Shown here piece by piece: positions 11,767 through 23,604 of a DNA stretch of 64,000 nucleotides. How positions within the stretch are numbered: the stretch's first letter is position 1; every line of letters starts with the position of its first letter. The translations under genes were made by a program, and so were the position numbers. Source of the stretch: Thinopyrum elongatum. Taxonomy: Eukaryota > Streptophyta > Magnoliopsida > Poales > Poaceae. Location: assembly GCA_011799875.1 (NCBI GenBank), contig CM022298.1, positions 56,137,015 to 56,201,014 on the forward strand, read 5' to 3'. A model generated the notes under the pieces. That model was given only the letters and a program-made list of their open reading frames with translations, did no database searches and was not told where the DNA came from.

Positions 11767-13852
11767 TGTAGGAGGGAGGAGGTCATGACGGCTCCGGTGA
11801 TCGAATGGAGGAGGGAGGATATGACGGCTCCACCGATGTTGGAGCCTTATCTGTTGCAAAGTCCGGCGAGGTACATATATATTAATTAAGCCTCTGCTGA
11901 CTAGATGCATTAATTGTTTTATATGTACATATATTAACGCTTCTTTCTTCTTTTAGCCCTCTGGATCGAACTGATTGATGGGACAAACCCAAACTTCGGT
12001 AAGGAGATGAGGCCCGAAGAAAAGGTTGGGTCAGGATGAAAGGTTCATGATCGAAGAAGTCTCTCGAGATGGCCAACCGATTGATCCCAAGCGGAACAAA
12101 GACAAATTTATACATCAGTGCGGAGTTATTGTTAGGGACAGCGTCCCGATCATCATCCAAGAATGGAATAAGAGGAAGGATGGTGAAGTTTCTTATGTCC
12201 ATGATATACAGAAAGATGATCTTTGGAACTCGCTGATGACAAATTTCGGCCTACCGCCAGAGGAAGATCCGAATAACCCAGTTATTCTCCCAAAGGTCAA
12301 GGCGTTTGCTCTTAAGAAGATGGTAGAACTATTCAAGAACTGGAAGAAACTATTGAACACAAATTTTGTCGACAAAGACGAGACTCCTGAATTCACCGGT
12401 CAACATGGGAAGATAAAAGATCACTGGCCCGCATTTGTGGCCAACAAGAAATCAGAGAAGGCTAAGCAAAGGTCACCGATAAATAAGCAAAATGCTGCAA
12501 AGAAGAAGTATCACCATGTTACGGGGTCAGGTGGCTACAGCAAAGCCCGGCCTACATGAGACAAAGCTGAGAACAACCTGCTTGCTAAAAGGGTCCAACT
12601 AGCAATATTGAACTGGCCAGATCGGGTAATGACTTGGTTCTTCGGGGTTGGGGGAACTTTGGACCCAGAATCAGGGAAGTGTGTTTTCACGAAAGCTCAA
12701 CTTGAAACACCCGTCAAAAAGCTTGAGGAAGCAATCAAGGAAGCGCAGGAAGGGAGGTTTCATCCCGACAGAGATAAGGACGAGATGTCAAAGGCCCTCA
12801 GGAATCCTGAACACCCTGGACAAACACGAGGCACATCAGGCTCCGTTTCATGGGCGCATGGGTTTCCCAATAGAACTAGTTATAGAAGCCGAGGGAGAAA
12901 GAAGAAAGAGGAAGCAGACCAAATGCAGCAGATGGAACAAAGATTAGCGAAACTAGAGGCACGTGAGAGCCAGCGAGCTACCGGCCCACCATCTCAGCGG
13001 CACGAAGATCCTACATTCAATACAGCCCAAGCTACCCCACCATCTCAGTGGAAAAGCAGCGTGGCTTCCACAGAGCTCGTTTAGCCTGATATCACGGCTT
13101 CTCGCTACCCCGTGGATGGTATCACGGAGAATGAACATTGTGAGCTAATGGCGAAATGCCATAACCTAACATTGAAGGTGGCGGTTGGCTATGTCTTACC
13201 TCTTTGACCCAAGGGAACTCTCCATTGCCGTCCAATTCCACATGGCTTTGCTATTGTCGGGGTAGATGAAATACTGAACGGATTTTTGAGGGGCTGGAGC
13301 TTGAGTACCCTACAGGTAAAGGGGAGATTCATCTGGAAAATGCCTTAAGGACTACCTGTCTATGGAGAAAGGAAAACATCCTGCTTCCAAACTGGACGCC
13401 GCCTCAACAGACTCAGCCGGATGAGGCCCCTCAGCACACTCCTCACAGTCCAACTCTGCTATCTCCGCTGCCTCAGTCGTCTCCGGTGCATCAGCTGTCT
13501 CCGCCGCCTCAGGTGCCGTCACCGTCGTGTCAGCGGACTCTAGCTGAGGAGGTCCCTTAGCAGAATCCTCATCCGCCTCAGCTGTCTCCGCCGCATCAGC
13601 GGACTCTGCCTCCTCAGCAAGGGCGAAAGAGAGCCGCCGTCGCTCCAGCGGCTAGCAGTACAATAGGAAAGAAATTCAGAGCTGGTCCAAGCCTCAAGGC
13701 TCCTGCCAAGTTACCATATGAGAGGACTGATGAAAAAAACAAGGGCATCGTGGCTGCCGAAGTGAAGGCCCATTTTGAACGAAAACGTCCACCTCCGAAG
13801 GAAATAATAGATCTGGTAAAAGCGAAGCGCTCTCTGGATGCCCTTAGGCGAC

Positions 13853-15418
13853 TGAAACGCCTCCAACGTATCTATAATTTTTGATTGTTCCATGCTATTA
13901 TATTATCTGTTTTGGATGTTTTATATGCATTAATATGCTATTTTATATTATTTTTGGGACTAACCTATTAACCTAGAGCCGAGTGACAGTTTCTGTTTTT
14001 TCCTTGTTTTTGAGCTTTGCAGAAAAGGAATACCAAACGGAGTCCAAACGGAATAAAACTTCATGATGATTTTTCTTGGACCAGAAGACACCCAGGAGAC
14101 TTGGAGTTGAAGTCATAAGAGCCACGAGGTGGCGACAAGGGTGGAGGGCGCGCCCCCTACCTTGTGGGCCCCTCGGTGACCCCCTGACCTAGATCTTCCA
14201 CCTATATATTCACATATATTCCCAAACCACCAGAAGCATCCACGAAAACAGTTTTCCACCGCCGCAACCTTCTGTTCCTGTGAGATCCCATCTTGGAGCC
14301 TTTTCCGGCATCCTGCAGGAGGGGGATTTGATCACGGAGGGCATCTACATCAACTCTATTGCCCTTCCGATGAAGCGTGAGTAGTTTATCTCAGACCTAC
14401 GGGTCCATAGCTAGTAGCTAGATGGCTTCTTTTCTCTCTTTGATTCTCAATACAATATTCTCCTTGATGTTCTTGGACATCTATCCGATGTAATCTTCTT
14501 TTGCGGTGTGTTTGTCGAGATCCGTGAATTGTGGATTTATGATCAGCTTATCTATGAATATTATTTGAATCTTCTCTGAATTATTTTATGCATGATTTGA
14601 TATCTTTGTATTTCTCTTCAAATTATCGGTTTGGTTTGGCCAACTAGATTGGTTTTTCTTGCAATGGGAGAGGTGCTTAGCTTTGGGTTCAATCTTGCGT
14701 GATTTCACCCAGTGACAAAGTAGGGGTAGCGAGACACGTATTGAATTGTTGCCATCGAGGATAAAAGATGGGGTTTACATCATATTGCATGAGTTTATTC
14801 CTCTACATCATGTCATCTTACTTAAGGCGTTACTCCGTTCTTTATGAACTTAATAATCTAGATGCATGCTGGATAGCGATCGATGTGTGGAGTAATAGTA
14901 GTAGATGCAGGCAGGAATCGGTCTACTTGACATGGACGTGATGCCTATATTTCATAATCATTGCCTTGGATATCGTCATAACTTTGCGCTTTTCTATCAA
15001 TTGCTCAACAGTAATTTGTTTACCCACCGTATTATTTGCCTTCATGAGAGAAGCCTCTAGTGAAACCTATGGCCCCTGGGTCTATTTTCCATCATATTAC
15101 TTTCCGATCTACTATTTTGCAATCTTTTATTTTCAGATCTATATACCAAAAAACCCAAAAATATTTTATCTTTTGTTTAGTTTTATTTATCTATCTATAT
15201 CAGATCTCACCTTTGCAAGTGACCGCGAAGGGATTGAATATCCCTTTATCGTGTTGGGTGCAAGTGTTTGATTGTTTGTGCAGGTATTGGTGATTTGTGC
15301 GTTCTTCTCCTACTGGATTGATACCTTGGTTCTTAACTGAGGGAAATACTTATCTCTACTTTGCTGCATCACCCTTTCCTCTTCAAGGGAAAAACCAACA
15401 CAAGCTCAAGAAGTAGTA
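13853..15418 (+). repeat. 5' LTR of gypsy element A
   Basis: 1566 bases, bounded by the target duplication on the left and by the 12-base spacer before the primer site on the right. It ends GTAGTA where element B has GTAGCA. The likely TATA box is CTATATATTC near 14203. It aligns along its length with the 3' LTR at 26373. Confidence 0.93.
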
Positions 15419-15429
15419 GGAAGAATTTC

Positions 15430-15447
15430 TGGCGCCGTTGCCGGGGA
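15430..15447 (+). other. Primer binding site of gypsy element A
   Basis: TGGCGCCGTTGCCGGGGA is the primer site commonly found after LTRs of Athila-type gypsy elements. Confidence 0.85.
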
Positions 15448-16087
15448 GATCTACGCCAAGTCAAGACATACCAAGTACCCATCATAAAACTCTCATCTCT
15501 TGCATTACATTATTCGCCATTTGCCTCTCGTTTTCCTCTCCCCCACTTCTAAAACGATTTTCGAAAGATTTGCCTTTGTATTCACCCTTCTTCCATTGGT
15601 CTTTTTCGTTTGCCTTTTGCTTCCCCGTTTGTTAGATCAATTTGTTGCCACCATGTCTGAATCTGGGGAGATTATCGTTGAGGATAGTGGTAACGATGAG
15701 GGAAACTTTGAAAATTTTGCTAATATTAATCCTCATGAAGAATCTACTATCTTGCACACAAAAAACCTTCACATAGGTAGCGGCAATATTATTGGAAAAA
15801 GGGTTATTCAGGATTTCTTTACTTGTGCCGGTGCGCTGCCCACGTTAGGTGGATCTATTCTCCATAAAACTAATAGTCTTGCGCATGCTATATCTTTGCT
15901 TATACTTGAACTTGAAAGACAATTTGTTTATATGCATCCATGCATACAAAGGATTGTCCTAGAGTTCTCTAATATTGAGCATTCTTCTATTAAACGCGCT
16001 GCTACTATATTTCTAGCCCACGAGTTTAGATTCATTATGAAAGAAGCTAGTGAAATTTTTGCGCATTATAAAGTAGATGGTGGTCGT

Positions 16088-17667
16088 TGCTACTTCTTGA
16101 GCTTGCGTTGGTTTTTCCCTTGAAGAGGAAAGGGTGATGCAGCAAAGTAGAGATAAGTATTTCCATCAGTTTGAGAACCAAGGTATCAATCCAGTAGGAG
16201 ACAACGCACAAATCACCGAATACCTGCACAAACAATCAAACAACTTGCACCCAATACGATAAAGGGGTTGTCAATCCCTTCACGGTTACTTGCAAAAGTG
16301 AGATCTGATAGAGATACATAAACGATAAAGTAAATATTTTTGGTTTATAGATCGAAAAGTAAAAGATTGCAAAATATTAGATCAGAAACTTATATGATGG
16401 AAAATAGAAGATCGAGAACTTATATGATGGAAAATAGACCCGGGGACCATAGGTTTCACTAGAGGCTTCTCTCAAGATAGAAAATAATACGGTGGGTGAA
16501 CAAATTACTGCCGAGCAATTGATAGAAAAGCACAAAGTTATGATGATATCTAAGGCAATGATCATCAATATAGGCATCATGTCCGTGTCAAGTAGACCGA
16601 AACAATTCTGCATCTACTACTATTACTCCACACATCGACCGCTATCGAACATGCATCTAGAGTATTAAGTTCATAAAGAATGGAGTAATGCATTAAGTAA
16701 GATGACATGATGTAGAGGAATTAACTCAAGCAATATGATGAAAACCCCATCTTTTTATCCTCGATGGCAACAATACAATACGTGCCTTGCTGCCCCTACT
16801 GTCACTGGGAAAGGACACCGCAATATTGAACCCAAAGCTAAGCACTTCTCCCATTGCAAGAAAAACCAATCTAGTTAGCCAAACCAAACCGATAGTTCAA
16901 AGAGAATTACAAAGATATCAAATCATGCATAAAAGAATTCAGAGAAGATTCAAATAATATTCATAGATAAGCTGATCATAAATCCACAATTCATCGAATC
17001 TCGGCAAACACACCGCAAAAAGTATTACATCGAATAGATCTCCAAGAACATCGAGGAGAACGTGGTATTGAGAATCAAAGAGAGAGAAGAAGCCATCTAG
17101 CTACTAGCTATGGACCCGTAGGTCTGAGCTAAACTACTCACGCTTCATCGGAAGGGCAATGGTGTTGATGTAGAAGCCCTCCGTGATCGAACCCCCCTCC
17201 GGCAGGGTGCCGAAAAAGGTCCCTAGATGGGATCTCACGGGTACAGAAGGTTGTGGCAATGGAAAAGTGTTTTCGTGGATGCCTCTGGTGGTTTGGGGAT
17301 ATTTGGGAATATATAGGTGAAAGAATTACGTTAGGAGGTGCACGAGGGGCCCACAAGGGTGGGGGGTGCGCCCTCCGTCCTTGTGGCCGCCTCATGGCTC
17401 CTCCGACTTCATCTCCAAGTCTCTTGGTTGTCTTCTGGTCCAAGAAAAATCATCGTGAAGGTTTCATTCCGTTTGGACTCCGTTTGGTATTCCTTTTCTG
17501 CAAAACTCTAAAACAAGGAAAAAACAAAAACTGGCACTGGGCTCTAGGTTAATAGGTTAGTCCCAAAAATAATATAAAATAGCATATTAATGCATATAAA
17601 ACATCCAAAACTGATAATATAATATCATGGAACAATAAAAAATTATAGATACGTTGGAGACGTACCA
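16088..17667 (-). repeat. 3' LTR of gypsy element B
   Basis: 1580 bases; the sense start reads TGGTACGTCTCC, against TGATACGTCTCC in the 5' LTR. The polypurine tract (sense TTAAGCTTGGGGATGCT) lies just outside at 17668-17684. Confidence 0.92.
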
Positions 17668-17684
17668 AGCATCCCCAAGCTTAA

Positions 17685-20504
17685 TTCCTGCTCATCCTCG
17701 AGTTGGTAAATGATAAAAACAGAATTTTTGATCTGGAATGCTACCTAACAAATCTATTCATGTAATTTTCTTTATTGTGGCATGAATGTTCAGATCCGTA
17801 AGATTCAAAACAAAAGTTTAATATTGACATAAAAACAATAATACTTCAAGCATACTAACAAGGCAATTATGTCTTCTCAAAATAACATGGCCAAAGAAAG
17901 CTTATCCCTACAAAATCATATAGTCTGGCTATGCTCCGTCTTCATCACACAAAATATTTAAATCATGTACAACCCCGATGACAAGCCAAGCAATTGTTTC
18001 ATACTTTTGATGTTCTCAAACTTTTTCAACTTTCACGCAATACATGAGCGTGAGCCATGGACATAGCACTATAGGTGGAATAGAATATGGTGGTTGTGGA
18101 GAAGACAAAAAGAAGGAGATAGTCTCACATCAACTAGGCGTATCAACGGGCTATGGAGATGCCCATCAATAGATATCAATGTGAGTGAGTAGGGATTGCC
18201 ATGCAACGGATGCACTAGAGCTATAAGTTTATGAAAGCTCAAAAAGAAACTAAGTGGGTGTGCATCCAACTCGCTTGCTCACGAAAACCTAGGGCAATTT
18301 TGGGAAGCCCATCATTGGAATATACAAGCCTAGTTCTATAATGAAAAATTCCCACTAGTATATGAAAGTGACATCATAGGAGACTCTCTATCATGAAGAT
18401 CATGGTGCTACTTTCAAGCACAAGTGTGGTAAAAGAATAGTAACATTGTCCCTTCTCTCTTTTCTCTCATTTTTTTATATTTGGGCCTTCTCTCTTTTTT
18501 TTTGGCCTCTTTAATTTTTTTTCATCCGGAGTCTCATCCCGACTTGTGGGGGAATCATAGTCTCCATCATCCTTTCCTCACATGGGACAATGCTCTAATA
18601 ATGAAGATCATCACACTTTTATTTACTTACAACTCAAGAATTACAACTCGATACTTAGAACAAAATATGACTCTATATGAATGCCTCTGGTTGTGTACCG
18701 GGATGTGCAATGAATCAAGAGTGACATGTATGAAAGAATAATGAACGGTGGCTTTGCCACAAATACGATGTCAACTACATGATCATGCAAAGCAATATGA
18801 CAATGATGAAGCGTGTCATAATAAACGAAACAGTGGAAAGTTGCATGGCAATATATATCGGAATGGCTATGGAAATGCCATAATAGGTAGGTATGGTGGC
18901 TGTTTTGAGGAAGGTATATGGTGGGTGTATGGTACCGGCGAAAGTTGCGCGGCACTAGAGAGGCTAGCAATGGTGGAAGGGTGAGAGTGCGTATAATCCA
19001 TGGACTCAAAATTAGTCATAAAGAACTCACATACTTATTGGAAAAATCTATTAGTTATCAAAACGAAGTACTACGCGCATGCTCCTAGGGGGATAGATTG
19101 GTAGGAAAAGACCATCGCTCATCCCCGACCGCCACTCATAAGGAAGACAATCAATAAATAAATCATGCTCCGACCTCATCACATAACGGTTCACCATACG
19201 TGCATGCTACGAGAATCACAAACTTTAACACAAGTATTTCTCAAATTCACAATTACTCACTAGCATGACTCTAATATCACCATCTTCATATCTCAAAACA
19301 ATCATGAGGAATCAAACTTCTCATAGTATTCAATGCACTTTATAGGAAAGTTTTTATTATATCCCTCTTGGATGCCTATCATATTAAGACAAAATTTATA
19401 ACCAAATCAAATTACCATGCTGTTTAAAGACTCTCAAAATAATATAAGTGAATCATGAGAGTTCATCAATTTCTATAAAATAAAACCACTGCCGTGCTCT
19501 AAAAAGATATAAGTGAAGCACTAGAGCAAAATTGCCTAGCTCAAAAGATATAAGTGAAGCGCATAGAGTATTCTAATAAATCATGATTCATGCGTGTCCC
19601 TCTCAAAAGGTGTGTACAGCAAGTATGATTATGGAAAACTAAAAATCAAAGACTCAAATCATACAAGACGCTCCAAGCAAAACACATATCTTGTGGTGAA
19701 TAAAAATATAGCCTCAAGTAAAGTTACCGATAGACGAAGATGAAAGAGGGGATGCCTTTCGGGGCATCCCCAAGCTTAGGCTCTTGGTTGTCCTTGAATA
19801 TTACCTTGGGGTGCCTTGGGCATTCCCAAGCTTAGGCTCTTTCCACTCCTTATTCCATAGTCCATCAAATCCTTACCCAAAACTTGAAAACTTCACAACA
19901 CAAAACTCAACAGAAAATCTCATAAGCTCCGTTAGTATAAGAAAATAAATCACCACTTTTAGTACTGTTGTGAACTCATTCTTTATTTATATTGGTGTAA
20001 TATCTACTGTATTCCAACTTTTCATGGTTTAATACCCCCCCACCCCCCCCGATACTACCCATAGATTCATCAAAATAAGCAAACAACACAAAGAAAACAG
20101 AATATGTCAAAAACAGAACAGTCTGCGAAGATCTGAATTGTTCTAATACTTATGTAATTCCAAATTTTTTTAAAAATTAGAACAACATAGGGAATTTGTT
20201 TATAAATCCTGTGTAAAAAATTCAGGGATTTTCCACGCTCCAGTGAATTTAAACAATTCTGTGACTGGATGCAAAAGTTTCTGTTTTTCAGCAAGATCAA
20301 ATCAACTATCACCGTAAGCTATCCCAAAGGTCTTACTTGGCACAAATGCTAATTAAAACACAAAACCACATCTAACCAGAGGCTAGATGAATTATTTATT
20401 GCAAAACAGAACCTAAAAAGAAAAAAAGAAAAATAAAATTGGGTTGCCTCCCAACAAGCGCTATTGTTTAACGCCCTTAGCTAGGCATAAAAACACGAAT
20501 AGAT
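17685..20504 (-). other. Non-coding 3' region of gypsy element B
   Basis: About 2.8 kb without a frame that I can support. It is collinear with the 3' region of element A (23605-26350) in the opposite orientation, starting with the shared sequence GGGCGTTAAACAATAG just after the gag-like stop. It holds a C-rich run near 20033-20050 and several short AT-rich open frames without recognisable similarity. Confidence 0.7.
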
Positions 20505-21320
20505 CTAGGTATTGTCATCTTTGGTATGCAATTCTTCAATTACACACTTATAATCCTTAGGGGATTCTTTGGTTTTATCAATGATCAAATTCTTTGGCAA
20601 GAAATCAAGAAAGTCATTCGTGGCAATTGGTTCCTTAATAATATCGAAAAAATTGGGGTGAACACTTATTGATTTGAGATCTTCATTTTCTTTACTAGAA
20701 GATTCACCCTTATTCTTAGGAACGTAAGTAAACTTGGCAATCTTAGTAGGAGGAAGATTTTGAGTAGTTTTAATGGAGGAAAAAGCGGAACCCAAGTTGG
20801 TAATAATATCTTCTAGTTTGCCAATTCTAGTAGAATCTTGATCTATCTTTTCATTAACTATGGGTTCCTTTTCCCTAAGATTCTTTAAAGTAACTCCTAC
20901 TTTAGATCCATATTGAGTAATCTGATTATGAATCTTTTTATCCAAATTTTCAATCAACTCTACAGTAACAATTTTATTCTCAATAATATCAAGTCTTTGC
21001 ATTACATGTTCCAAGGTTAAAATAGTTCCATTGATCAAAAGAGTTGGGGGGCCTAGCAAACCTATCATGGCATTATAAGAATCAAAAGTATGGCTCCCCA
21101 AGAAATTTCCCCCGGTAATGGTATCTAGAACATATCTATTCCAAGGAGTAATGCCCACATAAAAATTGCGAAGGAGAACGGCAGTAGATTGCTTTCGAGT
21201 AGATCTATTTTGAGCATTGCAAATTCTATACCAAGCATCTTTTAAATTTTCTCCTTCCCTTTATTTAAAATTGAGGACTTCATTATCAGGAGTGCTCACG
21301 ATAATGGGAGGACTAGCCAT
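20505..21320 (-). pseudogene. Gag-like ORF of gypsy element B
   Basis: ATG at 21320, TAG at 20505; 271 codons with one TAA at 21261-21263 (codon 20). The segment LKDAWYRICNAQNR, then LLRNFYVGITPWNRYVLD, is typical of Athila-type gag as I know it. The rest is a lysine/glutamate-rich helical stretch ending DDNT. It has no CCHC knuckle and no protease or polymerase, so only the front part of gag-pol is kept. The leader before it matches that of element A, and the sequence after its stop matches A again. Confidence 0.8.
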
Positions 21321-21549
21321 GAGAGCGAAATAAATGATCTAACGCACAAGCAAACAAAAAGCAAGCGAAGAAGATGAACGGAAGATGGGCAAAGAAAAGG
21401 CAAATAGAAGGGCGAATAAAAAGGCAAATTTTTTCGAAAATCATTTTAGAAGTGGGGGAGAGGAAAACGAGAGGCAAATGCCGAATAGTGTAATGCAAGA
21501 GATGAGCGTTTATGATGGGTACTTGCTATGTCTTGACTTGGCGTAGATC

Positions 21550-21567
21550 TCCCCGGCAATGGCGCCA
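21550..21567 (-). other. Primer binding site of gypsy element B
   Basis: The sense reading TGGCGCCATTGCCGGGGA has one change from the site in element A (GTT to ATT). Confidence 0.8.
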
Positions 21568-21578
21568 GAAATCCTTCC

Positions 21579-23186
21579 TGCTACTTCTTGAGCTTGCGTT
21601 GGTTTTTCCCTTGAAGAGGAAAGGGTGATGCAGCAAAGTAGAGATAAGTATTTCCCTCAGTTTGAGAACCAATGTATCAATCCAGCAGGAGACAACGCAC
21701 AAATCACCGAATACCTGCACAAACAATCAAACAACTTGCACCCAACGCGATAAAGGGGTTGTCAATCCCTTCATGGTTACTTGCAAAAGTAAGATCTGAT
21801 AGAGATAGATAAACGATAAAGTAAATATTTTTGGTATTTTTGCTTTATAGATCGGAAAGTAAAAGATTGCAAAATAGTAGATCGGAAACTTATATGATGG
21901 AAAATAGAAGATCGGAAAGTAATATGATAGAAAATAGACCCGGGGGCCATAGGTTTCACTAGAGGCTTCTCTCAAGATAGAAAATAATACGGTGGGTGAA
22001 CAAATTACTGCCGAGCAATTGATAGAAAAGCACAAAGTTATGACGATATCTAAGGCAATGATCATGAATATATGCATCACGTCCGTGTCAAGTAGACCGA
22101 AACGATTCTGCATCTACTACTATTACTCCACACATCGACCGCTATCTAGCATGCATCTAGAGTATTAAGTTCATAAAGAACGGAGTAATGCATTAAGTAA
22201 GATGACATGATGTAGAGGAATTAACTCAAGCAATATGATGAAAACCCCATCTTTTTATCCTCGATGGCAACAATACAATACGTGCCTTGCTGCCCCTACT
22301 GTCACTGGGAAAGGACACCACAAGATTGAACCCAAAGCTAAGCACTTCTCCCATTGCAAGAAAAACCAATCTAGTTGGCCAAACCAAACCGATAGTTCGA
22401 AGAGAATTACAAAGATATCAAATCATGCATAAAAGAATTCAGAGAAGATTCAAATAATATTCATAGATAAGCTGATCATAAATCCACAATTCATCGGATC
22501 TCGGTAAACACACCGCAAAAAGTATTACATCGAATAGATCTCCAAGAACATCGAGAAGAACGTGGTATTGAGCATCAAAGAGAGAGAAGAAGCCATCTAG
22601 CTACTAGCTATGGACCCGTAGGTCTGAGGTAAACTACTCACGCTTCATCGGAAGGGCAATGGTGTTGATGTAGAAGCCCTCCGTGATCGAACCCCCCTCC
22701 GGCAGGGTGCCGGAAAAGGTCCCTAGATGGGATCTCACGGGTACAGAAGGTTGCGGCGGTGGAAAAGTGTTTTCGTGGATGCCTCTGGTGGTTTGGGGAT
22801 ATTTGGGAATATATTGGCGAAAGAATTAGGCCAGGAGGTGCACGAGGGGCCCACAAGGGTGGGGCACGCGCCCTACCCCCCTGGGCGCGCCCTCCGTCCT
22901 TGTGGCCGCCTCGTGGCTCCTCCGACTTCATCTCCAAGTCTCCTGGTTGTCTTCTGGTCCAAGAAAAATCATCGCGAAGGTTTCATTCCGTTTGGACTCC
23001 ATTTGGTATTCCTTTTCTGCAAAACTCTAAAACAAGGAAAAAACAGAAACTGGCACTGGGCTCTAGGTTAATAGGTTAGTCCCAAAAATAATATAAAATA
23101 GCATATTAATGCATATAAAACATCCAAAACAGATAATATAATAGCATGGAACAATAAAAAATTATAGATACGTTGGAGACGTATCA
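21579..23186 (-). repeat. 5' LTR of gypsy element B
   Basis: 1608 bases, sense TGATACGTCTCC to GTAGCA, with canonical ends. It aligns closely with 16088-17667 in the same orientation, differing mainly by short indels such as the doubled GC-rich segment near 22860-22890. Confidence 0.93.
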
Positions 23187-23604
23187 GTCATCCTCCCATA
23201 GAGGGGATTCTCTTTAATCAAAAAGAAATAATGGGTTTGCGATCTCTTGACCATGTTGCTTATAATGAAAATTTGAGAAAAAGGGTTCCTAACGATGTTT
23301 ATTTGATAATATTTCTGAACTTAATGATAATTTTTCTATACAAAACAATGGATTGGGTTTCTCTCTTGGAAATCAGCTCATGACTTTTTGCCAAAAGAAT
23401 TCTTACAATGATGAGTTGATCATACAATATAAGGGGCCGAAGGAGGAACCAATTCCTCCCGAGCTTGATCTTAAGGATCCTTATCCCGTTAAATTTAGCC
23501 CTTTTGATTACTTTTGCTTACCACAAAGAAAACTTTCTGCTGAACGAAGGGAGTACGAGATGAGCTTTCGAAATTTGCCTGACTATTACTATGACAATAC
23601 CTAG

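Larger units (their letters stand above)
16088..23186 (-). mobile_element. Gypsy element B, inverted, nested in element A
   Basis: On the minus strand it contains 5' LTR (21579-23186), primer site, leader, gag-like frame (20505-21320), a ~2.8-kb non-coding 3' region, polypurine tract and 3' LTR (16088-17667). The flanks GTCGT (16083-16087) and GTCAT (23187-23191) are a 5-bp target duplication with one transition. It interrupts the ORF of A. No pol frame exists, so it is non-autonomous. Its LTRs, leader and 3' region are close to those of A. Confidence 0.94.
15653..23604 (+). pseudogene. Unrecognised ORF of gypsy element A, split by element B
   Basis: The start ATG at 15653 has an excellent context (GCCACCATG). 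The frame runs 145 codons to 16087, is interrupted by element B, and resumes in the same frame at 23192. It reads on until one missing base near 23302 shifts the frame, then continues to the TAG at 23602-23604. Without the break the product would be about 282 residues, starting acidic (SESGEIIVEDSGNDEG) and ending YYYDNT. It has no gag zinc knuckle, no protease DTG, no RT motif and no signal peptide. A leucine/isoleucine-rich helical middle (residues about 75-140) is visible. I do not recognise a domain. The ending DNT-stop is shared with the gag-like frame of element B, although the upstream coding is different. It could be a strongly diverged capsid or an acquired gene. Confidence 0.7.
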
